From contig CAZCKU010000001.1 in assembly GCA_964499365.1 (NCBI GenBank), positions 248,001-312,000 on the forward strand: 64,000 nt of DNA, written 5' to 3'. The DNA is from PALSA-1316 sp964499365. GTDB lineage: Bacteria; Nitrospirota; Thermodesulfovibrionia; Thermodesulfovibrionales; UBA6898. Shown one piece after another: positions 36,501-46,000 of the stretch. The position numbers and the translations under genes are program-made. The notes beneath the pieces are model-generated. The model did no database searches. It was not told the origin of the DNA and saw only the letters and a program-made list of their open reading frames with translations. Every line of letters begins with the position of its first letter. The stretch's first letter is position 1.

Positions 36501-39161
36501 CTGGACAGCGGATCATTTGGTGTCTGCACAAGCCCTGCCAGTTATAGCGGGCTGAGCAGCGCCGGCCATACGTTCCAGGTGCGTGCAGTGGACGCAGCAG
36601 GGAATGCGGATGCGACCCCTGCAAGTTATCCCTGGACAATCGATACGGTCCTGCCGATAGTCGATACCTTCACGGTGACGTCTCCGACAGTGAGCCTCGA
36701 TATAGCAATCACGGCTTTTACCGCTTCGGACGCCGGCGGTGTGAACGGGTATATGATTACTCAATCATCAACCCCGCCCGCGGCCAATGACGCAGGTTGG
36801 TCAGGCACGCCTCCCGGTACCTATACGGTCGGCGGCGGAGGCTCTTATACGCTTTACCCCTGGGCCAGGGATACGGCCGGCAATGTCTCGACCGTCTTCG
36901 GTTCGCCGAGGGTTGTAAGCGTATGTTATCCGTCGATAACCGTAGGCAACAATGCCGACAGCGGCGGCGGCTCACTCCGGCAGGCTATTGCGGACATCTG
37001 CCCCGGCGGGACGATCAATTTTAATGGCGACTATACTATTTCACTTGCGAGCACGCTTGCGATTTCGAAGAACGTGACGATTGACGGTGTCGGCCATTCA
37101 GTAACAGTAAGCGGCAACAGCCAGTGTACTGTTTTCATAGTCAGCCAGTCTATCGCCTTCAATCTTAATAACGTAACCGTGGCTGATGGCCATGGTCCCA
37201 GCAGCGGAGGCATCTATAATTATCGTGGCACTGTAGCGGTTACCAACAGTACTTTTTCCTCAAATACAGCAACCGCGGCGACCCCAAGCGGCGGCGCAAT
37301 ACGCAATTATGGGGGGACTCTTACAGTAACGAACAGCACATTTTCAAGTAACACAACGTACGATTCTTTTTGCAGCGGCGGCGCCATATGCAATGACCTT
37401 CCTGCGGCCGTCCTGACAGTGACGGGCAGTACATTTTCTGCCAACACAGCGCCCTACGGTGGAGGAATAAGAAACAATGGCGGCACAGTGACGGTTACTG
37501 ACAGCTCATTTTTGGACAACAATGCTATAACGTATGGCGGCGGGTTAAGCAATAATATTGGCACGGTGACCGTGACCGGCAGCACATTTTCGGGCAACTC
37601 CGCCTCTTATGCCGGAGGCGGCATAAGCAACGGCGATGCGCTTACAGTGACCAACAGCACATTTTCGGGCAATTCCGTCAGCGGGGCCGGCGGAGGTGGC
37701 GGCATCTATAACGGCAGTAATGATGTGGTGGTGACAGTGAAAAACAGTACTTTTTCGGGCAATTCCGCCACCGGAACGTTGGGCGGCGGCATACATATTC
37801 TTTTAGGCACTGCCACGATACTGAACACCGTCCTGTGGGGCAACACGGGCGGCGAGATCATTGGTGTAGCCACCGTCTCTGATAGCGTGGTGCAGGGGGG
37901 GGCCACCGGCAGTAACATCATAGTGGCCGATCCTCTTCTTGGTCCTCTTGGCGACTACGGCAGCAGCACGCAGACGATCCCGCTGCTTCCCGGTTCGGCC
38001 GCGATTAGAGGAACGAACACGAATTGCCCAGCGACTGACCAGCGCGGTGTAACGCGTGGTGCATCCTGCGACATCGGCGCTTTTGAATCGAGGGGATTCA
38101 CGTTTGGAACTCCTGCAGGAACGCCTCAGAGTACGCCGTTCAGCACTCCATTTGCGACTCCTCTGGGAGTGACAGTAATAAGCGCCTACGGCGAACCGGT
38201 CAACGGAGGTCTGATCACCTTCACGGCGCCTTCATCAGGTGCAAGCATCACGGCGTCATCAAGTCAGGCGACGATCGCGGGCGGTGCAGCGTCTCTTAAT
38301 GTAACGGCTAATGGCACTATCGGATCCTATCAGGTCACAGCATCTGCATCCGGTATCGTCCTGCCTGCAATCTTTGATTTAAGTAACGGATTGGCTACCC
38401 AGAGCACATTGTTTCTCGCTGCACCATCTGATCTCACTATAGCTACATCGGCAACCTTGAGTACAACAGGCGGCAGCGGCAGTGGGGCCGTGACATATCA
38501 GGTCACCGCCGGAACCTGCCATGTTTCAGGCGATCAGCTTACTGCCGATGCCAGTACCGGCACCTGTACGGTAACCGCCACCAAGGCTGCCGATGCCACA
38601 TACAGCGAGGCGGTCTCGGCGCCTGCGATCGTAACGCTCCATCCGTTCAATAAGATTACAGGGACGGTTGTCAGCGGACCCGGGAGCGGGACGAATGAGT
38701 GCGCGCCTTCCGATGTAGCCTATGGCGGCAGCTTCACCTGCACGCTCACGCCGTCGAAGGGATATGATCTCTACGGGCTCTACGACAACTCGGTCAACTG
38801 GACAGGTTCAGTAGGCATCATCGGAAATCATTATTCCTATGCGGCCAGCAATGTGACATCAGACCATACGGTGAAGGCAAACTTCGCAAACTACCCTGTT
38901 ATCGTTCTAAACGGAGTCAACAGCGACTGCGAGGTATCGCTGACATCAGCAGTCACTGCCGCAACACGTAACGGTGACCGCATCCAGGCCCAGGCCCTGA
39001 CGTTCACCGAGGCCCTGAACTTCGCTCACCCTGGCATAGCATTGTCGCTTGAGGGTGGATACGACAGCGGGTTCAGCAGTCCGATCGGCCACAGCGTTAT
39101 CAGGGGATCGGTCACGATAAGCAACGGTGCTGTAACCGTAGAGAATATCACAATCAGGTAG
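30570..39161 (+). CDS. giant mosaic secreted protein (delta-60, InlB-type, beta-helix)
   Basis: About 2,863 aa from the ATG at 30570 (AAAGGTGG upstream); a signal peptide ends near SASVSA (about 28). Order of modules: delta-60 repeats (about 31-435), BNR-associated beta-sandwich (437-584), unassigned beta region (590-760), cadherin-like domain (790-895), four InlB/Flg_new-type repeats (900-1207, each ending NTTLYAKWT-like), fibronectin III (1210-1301), a right-handed beta-helix with repeating TVTNSTFSGN (1302-1664), three Ig-like repeats with FECxxDSG and DATPASY (1765-2026), second beta-helix (about 2120-2510), Ig-like modules and a C-terminal domain shared with 43078-49965. No C-terminal anchor is seen. 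Probably an adhesin or matrix protein; function inferred from modules only. Confidence 0.85.
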   Translation: MQQYNSKVSALFCSIILVFLFSASVSASPGSIDLSFGTAGKVKTDFNSSQDQATASAIYTAGTHAGKIVVAGMVMNSSGYDTFGVARYNSNGTLDNTFDTDGKAPTVDLTGYFSRPWGVAIQSDDKIVVVGAASWGAPTNRNDLGVVRYNANGSLDSTFGSGGKVTMQIGTLHSSWQAVAIQSDGKILIAGQSYNGADVSTIVRLNTNGSYDTSFTINAAGTYESFNAIAVQSDGKILAAGYGYDGSQNKMTVVRLTSAGALDTSFNATGIQLLNGTKAFGTGGESANALAIQSDGKILVGGTTDVSGQTAYAAARLNTDGSLDTTFNSTGKVILDPTTGSDTLKGIGVQTDGKIVLSGYGTGPSSGNFDFLAARLNSGGTIDTSFGSSGYVFIDFGGDDRGDAGLMIQSDNNSVIAGWSGGGAARDFALVRLNASSTNMIYESSTVMQNTNVIAPGATGDIVRIAISMNGDLSALTATSFTCNTTGTTAPADISSARLYYTGTTAAFSAATPFGSAVASPSGSFTITGTQTLAEGTNYFWLAYTVSPGATNGNVLDAECTSVTVGGTPRTPSVTAPAGNRQIFNILAIYDIGTHVPVQSGGPNYVVPGSVAPGITATNLTAGPSMTTDTYYTDTGSYLFMNWTTSTSNDAGQYLQAKITPGALKQITYSRIAFAVAGDNYASGSPQFFGPTTIDLRYSTDDFASSNVLIQTLTWTPTAESFQQVPFDVDISSIGTRSGPVTFRWYGYKRNATGDSTSTMGFTNLPAGGQAAASGTGSNIIFKGTVSSTNISPTFVGATTTLTVNQNSGATDIKGLLHVSDTDSSQTETWSESVAPNHGGTLSFTSATASSGSADIAPGGTITYQPAAGYSGTETFTVQVSDGTATATRMITVTVNPLYTITYNGNGNTGGSAPTDGSSPYLAGATVTVLGNSGSLTRTGYTFSGWNTAANGSGTSYSGGSTFSISGNTTLYAKWTGAVTYNGNGNSSGSVPTDATAYLPGATVTAAANSGSLVKTGYSFSGWNTLADGTGITYTAGSGTFAMAGDITLYARWTASVTYNGNSNTGGSVPTDATAYLGGATVTVLGNTGVLTRNGFTFAGWNTAADGSGTSYAAADTFSISGNTTLYARWTASVTYNGNSSTGGSVPTDATAYLPGATVTVLGNTGALVRTGYTFVGWNTAVNGSGTNYAPAATFTITGDTTIYAQWLGIPVATAASSISFTGFAANWNSVTGATGYYLYVATDSGFGVGTFVAGHDSLDVGNVTTKSVTGLSSGTPYYYRVRAYNASGTSDNSNTITVTTGTTRVVTNNSDNDPGSLRQTIVAANPGDEITFASNVTGSITLLTGELLIDKDLTISGPGADILTISGNNAVRVFTVNSGVVFTMQGVTVANGKSSSGGGLYNSGTVTITNSTFLANSIDVGYSVGGGGGIFNRGTLTVTNSTFSDNEVAVGFGGAGSGGAIFNQGTVTVTNSTFSGNFAFGGGSEKGGAIDNAGTLTVTNSTFSGNEVIEAGTAGAARGGGIHNSWMLSMTNCTFSGNAAVRLDGGEGGGIYNRGTLNYANTIIAKSPGGGDCYNAATIASSFNNLVQDGSCSSSLNGDPLLGPLADNGGPTQTMALLPGSSAIDAGNDSVCAASPVNNLDQRGIARPQGSHCDIGAFESQGFTMTISNGDNQYAIVNTSFASELVVAVTANSAGEPVDGGLVTFSPPGSGASASITGSPATIIGGIASVSATANSTVGSYTVTASAGGTGSAGFNLTNVSMPDTTIDTEPSNPSGSASASFTFSGSQGVGLLSFECDLDSGGFSACISPKSYSSLGEGSHTFQVRSVDSVNNKDATPASYTWVIDTIPPDTSITANPSNPANTASASFSFTGNDGSGTGVAGFECRMDSGGFSACTSPMSYSSLGDGSHTFQVRAVDAAGNTDATPASYPWVIDATPPDTNITSNPSNPTNSTSASFSFTGNDGSGTGVASFECKLDSGSFGVCTSPASYSGLSSAGHTFQVRAVDAAGNADATPASYPWTIDTVLPIVDTFTVTSPTVSLDIAITAFTASDAGGVNGYMITQSSTPPAANDAGWSGTPPGTYTVGGGGSYTLYPWARDTAGNVSTVFGSPRVVSVCYPSITVGNNADSGGGSLRQAIADICPGGTINFNGDYTISLASTLAISKNVTIDGVGHSVTVSGNSQCTVFIVSQSIAFNLNNVTVADGHGPSSGGIYNYRGTVAVTNSTFSSNTATAATPSGGAIRNYGGTLTVTNSTFSSNTTYDSFCSGGAICNDLPAAVLTVTGSTFSANTAPYGGGIRNNGGTVTVTDSSFLDNNAITYGGGLSNNIGTVTVTGSTFSGNSASYAGGGISNGDALTVTNSTFSGNSVSGAGGGGGIYNGSNDVVVTVKNSTFSGNSATGTLGGGIHILLGTATILNTVLWGNTGGEIIGVATVSDSVVQGGATGSNIIVADPLLGPLGDYGSSTQTIPLLPGSAAIRGTNTNCPATDQRGVTRGASCDIGAFESRGFTFGTPAGTPQSTPFSTPFATPLGVTVISAYGEPVNGGLITFTAPSSGASITASSSQATIAGGAASLNVTANGTIGSYQVTASASGIVLPAIFDLSNGLATQSTLFLAAPSDLTIATSATLSTTGGSGSGAVTYQVTAGTCHVSGDQLTADASTGTCTVTATKAADATYSEAVSAPAIVTLHPFNKITGTVVSGPGSGTNECAPSDVAYGGSFTCTLTPSKGYDLYGLYDNSVNWTGSVGIIGNHYSYAASNVTSDHTVKANFANYPVIVLNGVNSDCEVSLTSAVTAATRNGDRIQAQALTFTEALNFAHPGIALSLEGGYDSGFSSPIGHSVIRGSVTISNGAVTVENITIR

Positions 39162-39229
39162 GGGGGACATGAACGAAATGAGCCATGAAAAAGGAGTTAT
39201 CAACAGTTTCGAAAGGGTAGTTACAATCA

Positions 39230-39333
39230 GAAAATCTCCCCTGACCCCTCTTTTCCAAAGAGGGGTTATACCTTCCTCAATCAGCAAGGGAATTACTCCC
39301 TCCCGTTGGCAAAGGGAGGTTAGGAGGGATTTT
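39230..39333. repeat. palindromic repeat pair supplying a Shine-Dalgarno
   Basis: A reverse copy of unit A (39230-39267, GAAAATCTCCCCTGACCCC...) and a reverse copy of unit B (about 39296-39333, ending GGTTAGGAGGGATTTT) lie 28 bp apart. The AGGAGGG of unit B ends a few bases before the ATG at 39334 and acts as its ribosome-binding site. The units match those at 9560-9682 and 58749-58827. Confidence 0.75.
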
Positions 39334-40632
39334 ATGAAAAAGACATTATCAGTATTAGTTATTTTTTTTGTCATGGCATCTGCAGGCAGTGCCGCAGCCG
39401 CGAGCTGGCCGGGGCCTGATTCTGCAGGCTATACCGGGTCATCCGCTCCGTACAGCTTTACTGATATATCCGGGGCCGGTACACTGTTATCCCTGGGGGA
39501 TGATGCCCTCAGTGGAGCTATCCCGCTCGGATTTTCCTTTAACTTTTATGGGACCCTTTATTCGAGTGTCCATGTCTCTTCAAACGGATTTCTCACGTTT
39601 GGGTCCTCAATCGATACCGGCTGTTGCGACGGCCGGGACCTCAATACATCGTTTCTTCTGCCGAACACCCTTGTTGCAGGCTACTGGACAGATCTCAATC
39701 CGGCAGCCGGAGGAACGATCCATTACCGTACAGCAGGGGTATCAGGTTCCCGGACTTTTACGGTCCAGTATCTGAACGTACCGCTGGTAGGTGGCACCAC
39801 AACCGCCTCTTTTCAGATAATCCTGCATGAAGGGACAAACAGCATCGAGATGCAGTTTCAGTCCTGCACATTAAGTGGTAACCGTGTATTTTCGACCGGA
39901 ATATCAAACGCAGACAATAGCGAATCTCTTCAGTACAACTTCGGGAGTTACTCTCTGTCCAATACCGCACTGCTTTATTCACCCCCCGCAATTACGCTTG
40001 CCACCCAGCCGGTTGACCAGACGGTCTGCTCAGGTAGCAACTCTGCATTTACGGCCTCGGCAAGCAGTCCTGCAGCACCTGCGGTTCAGTGGCAGGTGAG
40101 CACTGACGGAGGTTCGACCTTCTCAAATATCCCCGGCGCTACAGCGCCGACCCTGAACATCGCAGGGGACCCTGCTCAAAGCGGAAACCTGTACCACGCG
40201 GTATTTTCTAACTGGGCAGGAACGGCCACCACTTCTGCGGGAATGCTGACCGTGGGTTCGCTCTCCGTAACCTCTCCGGTAATACCTTCAGGCGTTACCA
40301 ACAGCCCTTATCCGGACATCCAGTTCAACGGATCAGGAGGCATCGGGACGGTGACGTTTGCGATAACCGGCGGAGCACTGCCCTCCGGTATGAACCTCTC
40401 ATCAACGGGATTACTCTCCGGTACGCCGACTCAGGCCGGGAACTTCAACTTTACGGTGACCGCCTCGGATGCAAACAGCTGCAGCGGCAGCAGCAGCTAC
40501 TCACTGGCGGTCGATACCGCAGCAGCGGTTGCCGTGCCGGCCATGAACGAGTGGGGGATGCTGTTGTTTCTGCTTCTTGCAGGGCTGGCAGCAATGCACA
40601 GACTTGAATCTATCGGACCGGGCCGGAAGTAG
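39334..40632 (+). CDS. secreted IPTL-CTERM-like protein A
   Basis: The 432-aa product starts at ATG 39334, after the AGGAGGG within a repeat; upstream in-frame codons run through that repeat and are rejected. Signal peptide to about SAAA (23). The N-terminal half (WPGPDSAGYTG, PLGFSFNFYGT, SSNGFLTFG) resembles a nidogen-like/lectin-type beta domain. The second half carries Ig-like modules (PAVQWQVSTDGGSTFS and a putative-Ig GxPxGL segment). The tail is VPAMNEWGM, a hydrophobic helix and a basic end (RK), the plan of IPTLxxWG-CTERM sorting signals that XrtH-type exosortases recognise. Its second half is identical at DNA level to 50730-51242. Confidence 0.8.
   Translation: MKKTLSVLVIFFVMASAGSAAAASWPGPDSAGYTGSSAPYSFTDISGAGTLLSLGDDALSGAIPLGFSFNFYGTLYSSVHVSSNGFLTFGSSIDTGCCDGRDLNTSFLLPNTLVAGYWTDLNPAAGGTIHYRTAGVSGSRTFTVQYLNVPLVGGTTTASFQIILHEGTNSIEMQFQSCTLSGNRVFSTGISNADNSESLQYNFGSYSLSNTALLYSPPAITLATQPVDQTVCSGSNSAFTASASSPAAPAVQWQVSTDGGSTFSNIPGATAPTLNIAGDPAQSGNLYHAVFSNWAGTATTSAGMLTVGSLSVTSPVIPSGVTNSPYPDIQFNGSGGIGTVTFAITGGALPSGMNLSSTGLLSGTPTQAGNFNFTVTASDANSCSGSSSYSLAVDTAAAVAVPAMNEWGMLLFLLLAGLAAMHRLESIGPGRK
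40044..40556 (+). repeat. 513-bp exact duplicate (copy 1)
   Basis: Identical, by eye, to 50730-51242. It covers the Ig-like modules and the VPAMNEW start of the sorting tail in paralogue A. Flanking sequence diverges at once on both sides. Confidence 0.85.
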
Positions 40633-40646
40633 AAAGACAGAGGGCG

Positions 40647-41882
40647 ATGCTAAATAATATAGCGATACCTTTCTCACGGGGGGCTTCGGTATTTACGATC
40701 GCCCTGGTGTTCATCCTTTCGGGGTTTTTCGGCACTGCCGCCCAGGCGCTTGAGTTCAGAAACTTTTCTGAACTGGTCTCACTGACGCCTTTGTCAAATG
40801 GTTTTTTTTCTCTGGAGGGAGTGAAGGTAAAGGCCACCGGCAGGATAGTTGTCAAGACAGCGGCAGGAGTGGAGAAGGAGGCGCTGCGCCGGGTTGACCT
40901 GCGGGTGAGTGAGGTCACTGAGCTTTACCTGCTTGAAAACAGCAGGTATTTTGCTGTTTCGTTCCCCGACTCCGGGGACTTGGAACAAATACTTGCCCGA
41001 TTTACTGCCTCACCGCTGGTCCTTGCCGCACAGCCCGACCTTTTGCAGATCCATGATAAGTCCGGACATGGTGTCGGGGGCGTGACTGCCGGATTTCGGC
41101 CGACTGACTATATCGGCAGGCTGGGTATTGATGAGCTCTGGAAGAAGACCAGGGGCAAAGGGGTCAACGTTGCGATCATTGATGACGGTTTTGACCTGGG
41201 ACATGAAGATCTCCGCGGGATTAACCTGACCTTCGGCTACGATCTGGGAAGCAGGACCCTCGACCCGTCTCCCCGGACCAATCTCGATACCCATGGCACC
41301 GAAGTAGCGGGGATCATATTTGCCCGGCATAACGGCCTCGGAATCGACGGCATTGCTCCCGAGGCAGGTTTTATCGCCATCCGTCATCCCGATACCTGGA
41401 CCTCGCGGACCATGCTCAGTTTTTACCTGGCTAAAATTGCCGGTGCAGACATTATAAATTGCAGTTGGAAATCCCGGTATCTTCTGGAACCGATTGCTGA
41501 TGTGATCAATGATCTGACTACGAGGGGGCGGGGAGGAAAAGGGGTTGCTGTGGTCTTTGCCGCCGGCAATGAGGGGATGGCCCTGACCGATCGCGGCAGT
41601 GAGGCCGCGTTGCCAGGGGTAATCACTGTGGGAGCAACTGCAGGAGACGGCAGGCCCCTGAAATTCAGTAATTTTGGCAAGAGGGTTGTGACATATACCT
41701 TCGGACATGATATACTGACTACTGTCAGAGATCCGGAAAAGTATGACCTTTTTTCCGGGACCTCCGCATCTGCCGCGATAGTCAGCGGAACCATAGCCCT
41801 TTTTTTATCACAGGAGCCGGACCTGAATCTGACTGACCTTCACAGAAAGATGGGTTCATTTTTCGGCCGGGGAGAAAATTGA
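40647..41882 (+). CDS. secreted S8 (subtilisin-like) serine peptidase
   Basis: The 411-aa product has a signal peptide (hydrophobic 14-32, cleavage near AQA), an inhibitor-type propeptide (about 60-145) and a peptidase domain with the complete triad: Asp179 (AIIDDGFD), His216 (DTHGTEVAG) and Ser373 (FSGTSASAA), plus oxyanion Asn308 (AAGNEG). It may mature the neighbouring giant proteins or cleave sorted proteins, but this is inferred from position only. It begins 14 bp after paralogue A and overlaps the next gene by 4 bp. Confidence 0.9.
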   Translation: MLNNIAIPFSRGASVFTIALVFILSGFFGTAAQALEFRNFSELVSLTPLSNGFFSLEGVKVKATGRIVVKTAAGVEKEALRRVDLRVSEVTELYLLENSRYFAVSFPDSGDLEQILARFTASPLVLAAQPDLLQIHDKSGHGVGGVTAGFRPTDYIGRLGIDELWKKTRGKGVNVAIIDDGFDLGHEDLRGINLTFGYDLGSRTLDPSPRTNLDTHGTEVAGIIFARHNGLGIDGIAPEAGFIAIRHPDTWTSRTMLSFYLAKIAGADIINCSWKSRYLLEPIADVINDLTTRGRGGKGVAVVFAAGNEGMALTDRGSEAALPGVITVGATAGDGRPLKFSNFGKRVVTYTFGHDILTTVRDPEKYDLFSGTSASAAIVSGTIALFLSQEPDLNLTDLHRKMGSFFGRGEN

Positions 41883-43081
41883 GAGACACTGAGGTGCAAC
41901 AAGAGCAGCCTGCAGATAAGGGAGTTTTGCAGGATGAACCTGTCGAAAAGGAATTCGATTTCGGCAGCGTCCATACTGACAATTTCCCCGGAATCATGCA
42001 TGGACTTAAAATTTCCCTGGCCGTTACCAGTTATCAGGCGCAGCGGTTGTTTTTTGTTCGTTCCACCGGCGATTCCATCGAGATCAACTATAAGTATTTC
42101 CCGCGCCCGATGGGTGTTTACGCTGATCAGGAGCGTCTGACATTGGGTACCCTGAGCCAGGTCATGGAATTTAAGCGCAACGATGATCTGCTGCGCCGTA
42201 TTCGCGCGGGCGAGTTGGATCAGACCGAAAATATGACCAAAAAAGTCCTTGAGAAAGACTCTGATAAAATGCAGGAGATGCTGGAAAGGCGAAACAAAGA
42301 ACTCGCTGATGTCAAGAAGGCCGATGCCCTCTATATCTCCCGTGCCTCCCTGACAACAGGGATGATCAATATACATGATATTGCTTGGGGCAACGGCGGC
42401 TTGTGGGTAGTTAATTCCACTTTTTCCTGTCTGGCTACGCTTTCGACAGGCTGCAGTTTCGTGGCGAGGTGGCGGCCGCCCTTTATTTCCAGTCTGGCTC
42501 CCGAGGACCGTTGCCATTTAAATGGCATGGCCATGAAAGATGGGCGGCCGCGCTATGTGACTACCTTTAACATGCATGACAGCCGGGACTCATGGGTTGA
42601 GAGTGACAGGAGCGAAGGCACCCTGATCGATGTGGCGACCAACGAGATCCTTCTCGATGGGCTGAGTATGCCGCATTCGCCGCGCTATTATCGCGACAGG
42701 GTCTATCTCTGTGATTCCGGGCGGGGAGAGATCCTGGCATATGATCCCCGGAGCGGAGAAAGCAGCACTGTGCTTAAACTGCAGGGTTTTCCCCGGGGTA
42801 TGAATTTTTACGGGCCGCTGATGTTCGTCGGACTTTCCCAGATCAGGCCGAGTGAAAAGCGCGTACCGCCGCCGATTGCTGCCGAGTTTGCCGAGACGTA
42901 CAGCGGTATTTGGATTATTAATTTGGAAGACAATACTGAGGTCGCGCATATCAGATTCACCGGTGATCTGCAGCAGGTGTACGACATTGCTGTTATACCT
43001 GATGCCGTATTCCCGGAACTCATTGACAACAGCAACAGTTTGATTCGACATATATTTGATTATCAGGAGGCCAGATTATGA
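41879..43081 (+). CDS. TIGR03032-type conserved protein, translationally coupled
   Basis: The 400-aa product has no signal peptide and starts at TTG (41879) with GGGGAG upstream. The core resembles TIGR03032 proteins: HDIAWGNGGLWVVNSTFSCL near 163, RWRPPFISSLAPEDRCHLNG near 190 and MPHSPRYYRDRVYLCDSGRG near 262, with a beta-propeller-like repetition. The N-terminal 130 residues are acidic and coiled (QMLERRN-type). Overlaps of 4 bp with the protease before and giant protein after suggest co-translation. TIGR03032 members are uncharacterised, so no reaction is claimed. A cytosolic product in a run of exported ones is notable. Confidence 0.78.
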   Translation: MRDTEVQQEQPADKGVLQDEPVEKEFDFGSVHTDNFPGIMHGLKISLAVTSYQAQRLFFVRSTGDSIEINYKYFPRPMGVYADQERLTLGTLSQVMEFKRNDDLLRRIRAGELDQTENMTKKVLEKDSDKMQEMLERRNKELADVKKADALYISRASLTTGMINIHDIAWGNGGLWVVNSTFSCLATLSTGCSFVARWRPPFISSLAPEDRCHLNGMAMKDGRPRYVTTFNMHDSRDSWVESDRSEGTLIDVATNEILLDGLSMPHSPRYYRDRVYLCDSGRGEILAYDPRSGESSTVLKLQGFPRGMNFYGPLMFVGLSQIRPSEKRVPPPIAAEFAETYSGIWIINLEDNTEVAHIRFTGDLQQVYDIAVIPDAVFPELIDNSNSLIRHIFDYQEARL

Positions 43082-46000
43082 ATAAAAAACTAGGAAAATT
43101 CCTTGGAGCAGTTATTCCTGCACTGATGTTGTGGACACCTGCCTTTGCCAGTTCCGCGCGGTCGGTATCGCGGTTCCGGTCCAAAGCACTGGCTGTTCAG
43201 AGTGAGGTGGCGGCTGTCGATTTCGGTACCGTTTCCGACCCGTTTGCCGCACCTGTTTCCGACGATCCCTTCGCTTTTTTTGGCGACTGCGCCGCACCTG
43301 CTTTGGCCAGGACGAATGCCGCGGGGGACGAAGTGCTCGACTTTCTGAAAAGCAACAATCTGCTGCGGACGAATGCCGAAAAAGTCAGTGGGATGAGCGG
43401 TGACGTGACTGATGAAGAACTTGGCCGCAAGAACTTTGCCCATGCCAGCGCGTTTAATCATTGCCATTTGAGCTGGGGCACATACTTCACGAATACCACG
43501 ACTTGGTATAACACCCCAGCCAAGTGTGCTTCTGGCGGCGGCACCTGGGAGGCCGCGGTCACGGCGCCAATTTTTGAAAAGACTTCGGTTGGCAGCAAAA
43601 CAGCCACCAGTTTTAATGTCATGGTCGATCTCAATAAATCCAGTACTGTATATGCTGTAGTGGTCCTCGCAACTGACCCGGCGCCGAACAAAACCCAGGT
43701 AAGAAACGGCCAGAACAGCAGCGGGGCAGCGGCCATCCAGGCCAAAAACCTGCCGGTAACCAGCAGCCCTTACACCGGCACCATCTCCTTCAGCGGCCTG
43801 ACCGCCGGCACCAAGTATATGGTTTATCTGGTTGGGGATAATGGTACGGAAATAACCCCCACCCCGGCCGCGGTCGATCCCGGTTTTAACCACGGTACCT
43901 TTTCCTCTGTCCAGGCCTCATGGAAGTTCCCCAAGATAAGGACCGACAGCCTGGGGAATATATATGCCATGTATTGGAACAGCACAGTCATTCAATTCCT
44001 CAAATGGAATGGCAATACGTGGGATAACTATACATCGATCACCAGCAGCAGTGTCCCTGGCCGCACCTGGATCTCCTATGGGAACGAATACCGGGCCAAT
44101 TTTGAGTTTGATAAAAACAACAACATGCATGTGGTGTTCAATGCCAGCCCAGACCAGTGGGCGGTCAACTACGACGGCTTCCACGGGGTGTATAACGGCA
44201 CCAGCTGGTCGACACCTGAGCAGATCGCCAACGATGCCAGCGCCCCGGATGAGTACCGATTGTTCATCGATGGCAACAACAAGAGCCATGTGGTCTATAC
44301 GGTCGACTATACCCTTCACTACGCCACTGATGCCGGCGGCAGTTGGGCGTCGCAAACCCTCGTCACCGCCGGACAGCCGCCTGATGCGGGCACGGATGAG
44401 CTGATGGACGACTACGTGGTGGTGGACAGCACCGGCAAGGTAACGATAATCTATCGCCGCGAGGACCATCAGAACAGCCGTCAGGACAACTATTATCTGA
44501 CCAGCGCCTCCGCCTATAATGGCGCATTCTCAGCCCCTGCCCTTATTCTGAACGGCAAGGGTGATGCAAAACAGTATCAGATTGGCAATGTTGTCGTGGA
44601 CTCCAGCAACATAATCCATTACGTCTACTACAACATGACCGACAATATTGCCTACTATCGCAATAATTCCGGTTCCGGTGGCTCCTGGATATCGGAGACA
44701 CTATCATCGCCCAGCTACAACATTAATTCCGCTCTTGGGGTCGCCGTCAATGGCACCACGACCTATATCCTGACCAACGGCAGCAACGGCTATCACTTTC
44801 AGTCCAAGACGGGTGCCGGTGCCTGGACATATGGCAATCCCTTTACCCTGGATGGTTGGTTCAGCGACCGGTTTGCCCTGGATACAGTATCGAACCGGAT
44901 CATGATACCATCAGAAAATAGCAGCGGATGGACAGCCAGTTACCATGGCAGTGTTGTGAGCGATTATATTTCACCCTCCAACACCGCTCCGACCTTTGTC
45001 GGCGCCACCACGACCCTGACGGTCAATCAGAACGCCGCCGCCACGGATATTAAAGGCCTGCTGCACGTGAGCGACAGCGACTCCGGCCAGACCGAGACCT
45101 GGTCGCAGAGCGTGGCCCCGAACCATAGCGGCACGCTCACAATATCCAGTGCCACTGCAGCCTCCGGCAGCACTGATATTACCCCCGGCGGTACGATCAC
45201 CTACCAGCCTGCCGCAGGCTACAGCGGTACGGAGACCTTCACCGTGCAGGTGAGCGACGGCACAGCCACGGCCACCCGGATGATCACGGTTACGGTTGTG
45301 GGGCCACCGACTGTTACCGATGCGAGGATAAGTATCAGCGGCGCTTCGGGCACCGGCGGCGCGTTCAAGATCGGTGACACGGTGACTGCGACCTGGAACA
45401 ACACCGGTGCAGGAGACAACAACACCGGAGTTACGGGTGTCACGGTTGATTTCAGCCAGTTTGGCTGCGGGTCAGCTGTAGCTGCCATCAACAGCAGCAG
45501 CACGTGGACGGCGACCTGTGCAATAGTTGCCGGAGCCATAGACAGCACTAACCGGAATGTCTCGGTTACCGCTACAAACAGCGCCGGCAGCACCACTACC
45601 GGCGATACCACCAATGCCACGGTAGATAATATCGCCCCGACTGTTACCGATGCAAAGATCAACATCAGCGGAAATTCTGGCGCCGGCGGTGCATTCAGGA
45701 TCGGTGACGTCGTCACCGCGACCTGGAACAACACGCCAGTTGGCGACAACAATAGCGACACCATCAACGGCGTCGCCGTTGATTTCAGCCAGTTCGGCGG
45801 CGGCTCAGCCGTCTCAGCCTCCAACAGCAGCGGCACCTGGGTTGCCACCTATACGATCGTGGCCGGAGCCGTTGACGGCACTAACCGGAATATTTCGGTT
45901 ACCGCAACCGACAACGCCGGAAATACCACGACCACGGCTGATACGACCAATGCCAGAGTAGACAACATCGCCCCGACCACCACGGTTGCGACAGTCACCT

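Noticed and set aside
39169..39333. Longer start for IPTL protein A (extra 55 codons)
   Set aside because: The extra sequence reads through the palindromic repeat and has no signal peptide at its start; ATG 39334 has AGGAGG and an immediate signal peptide.
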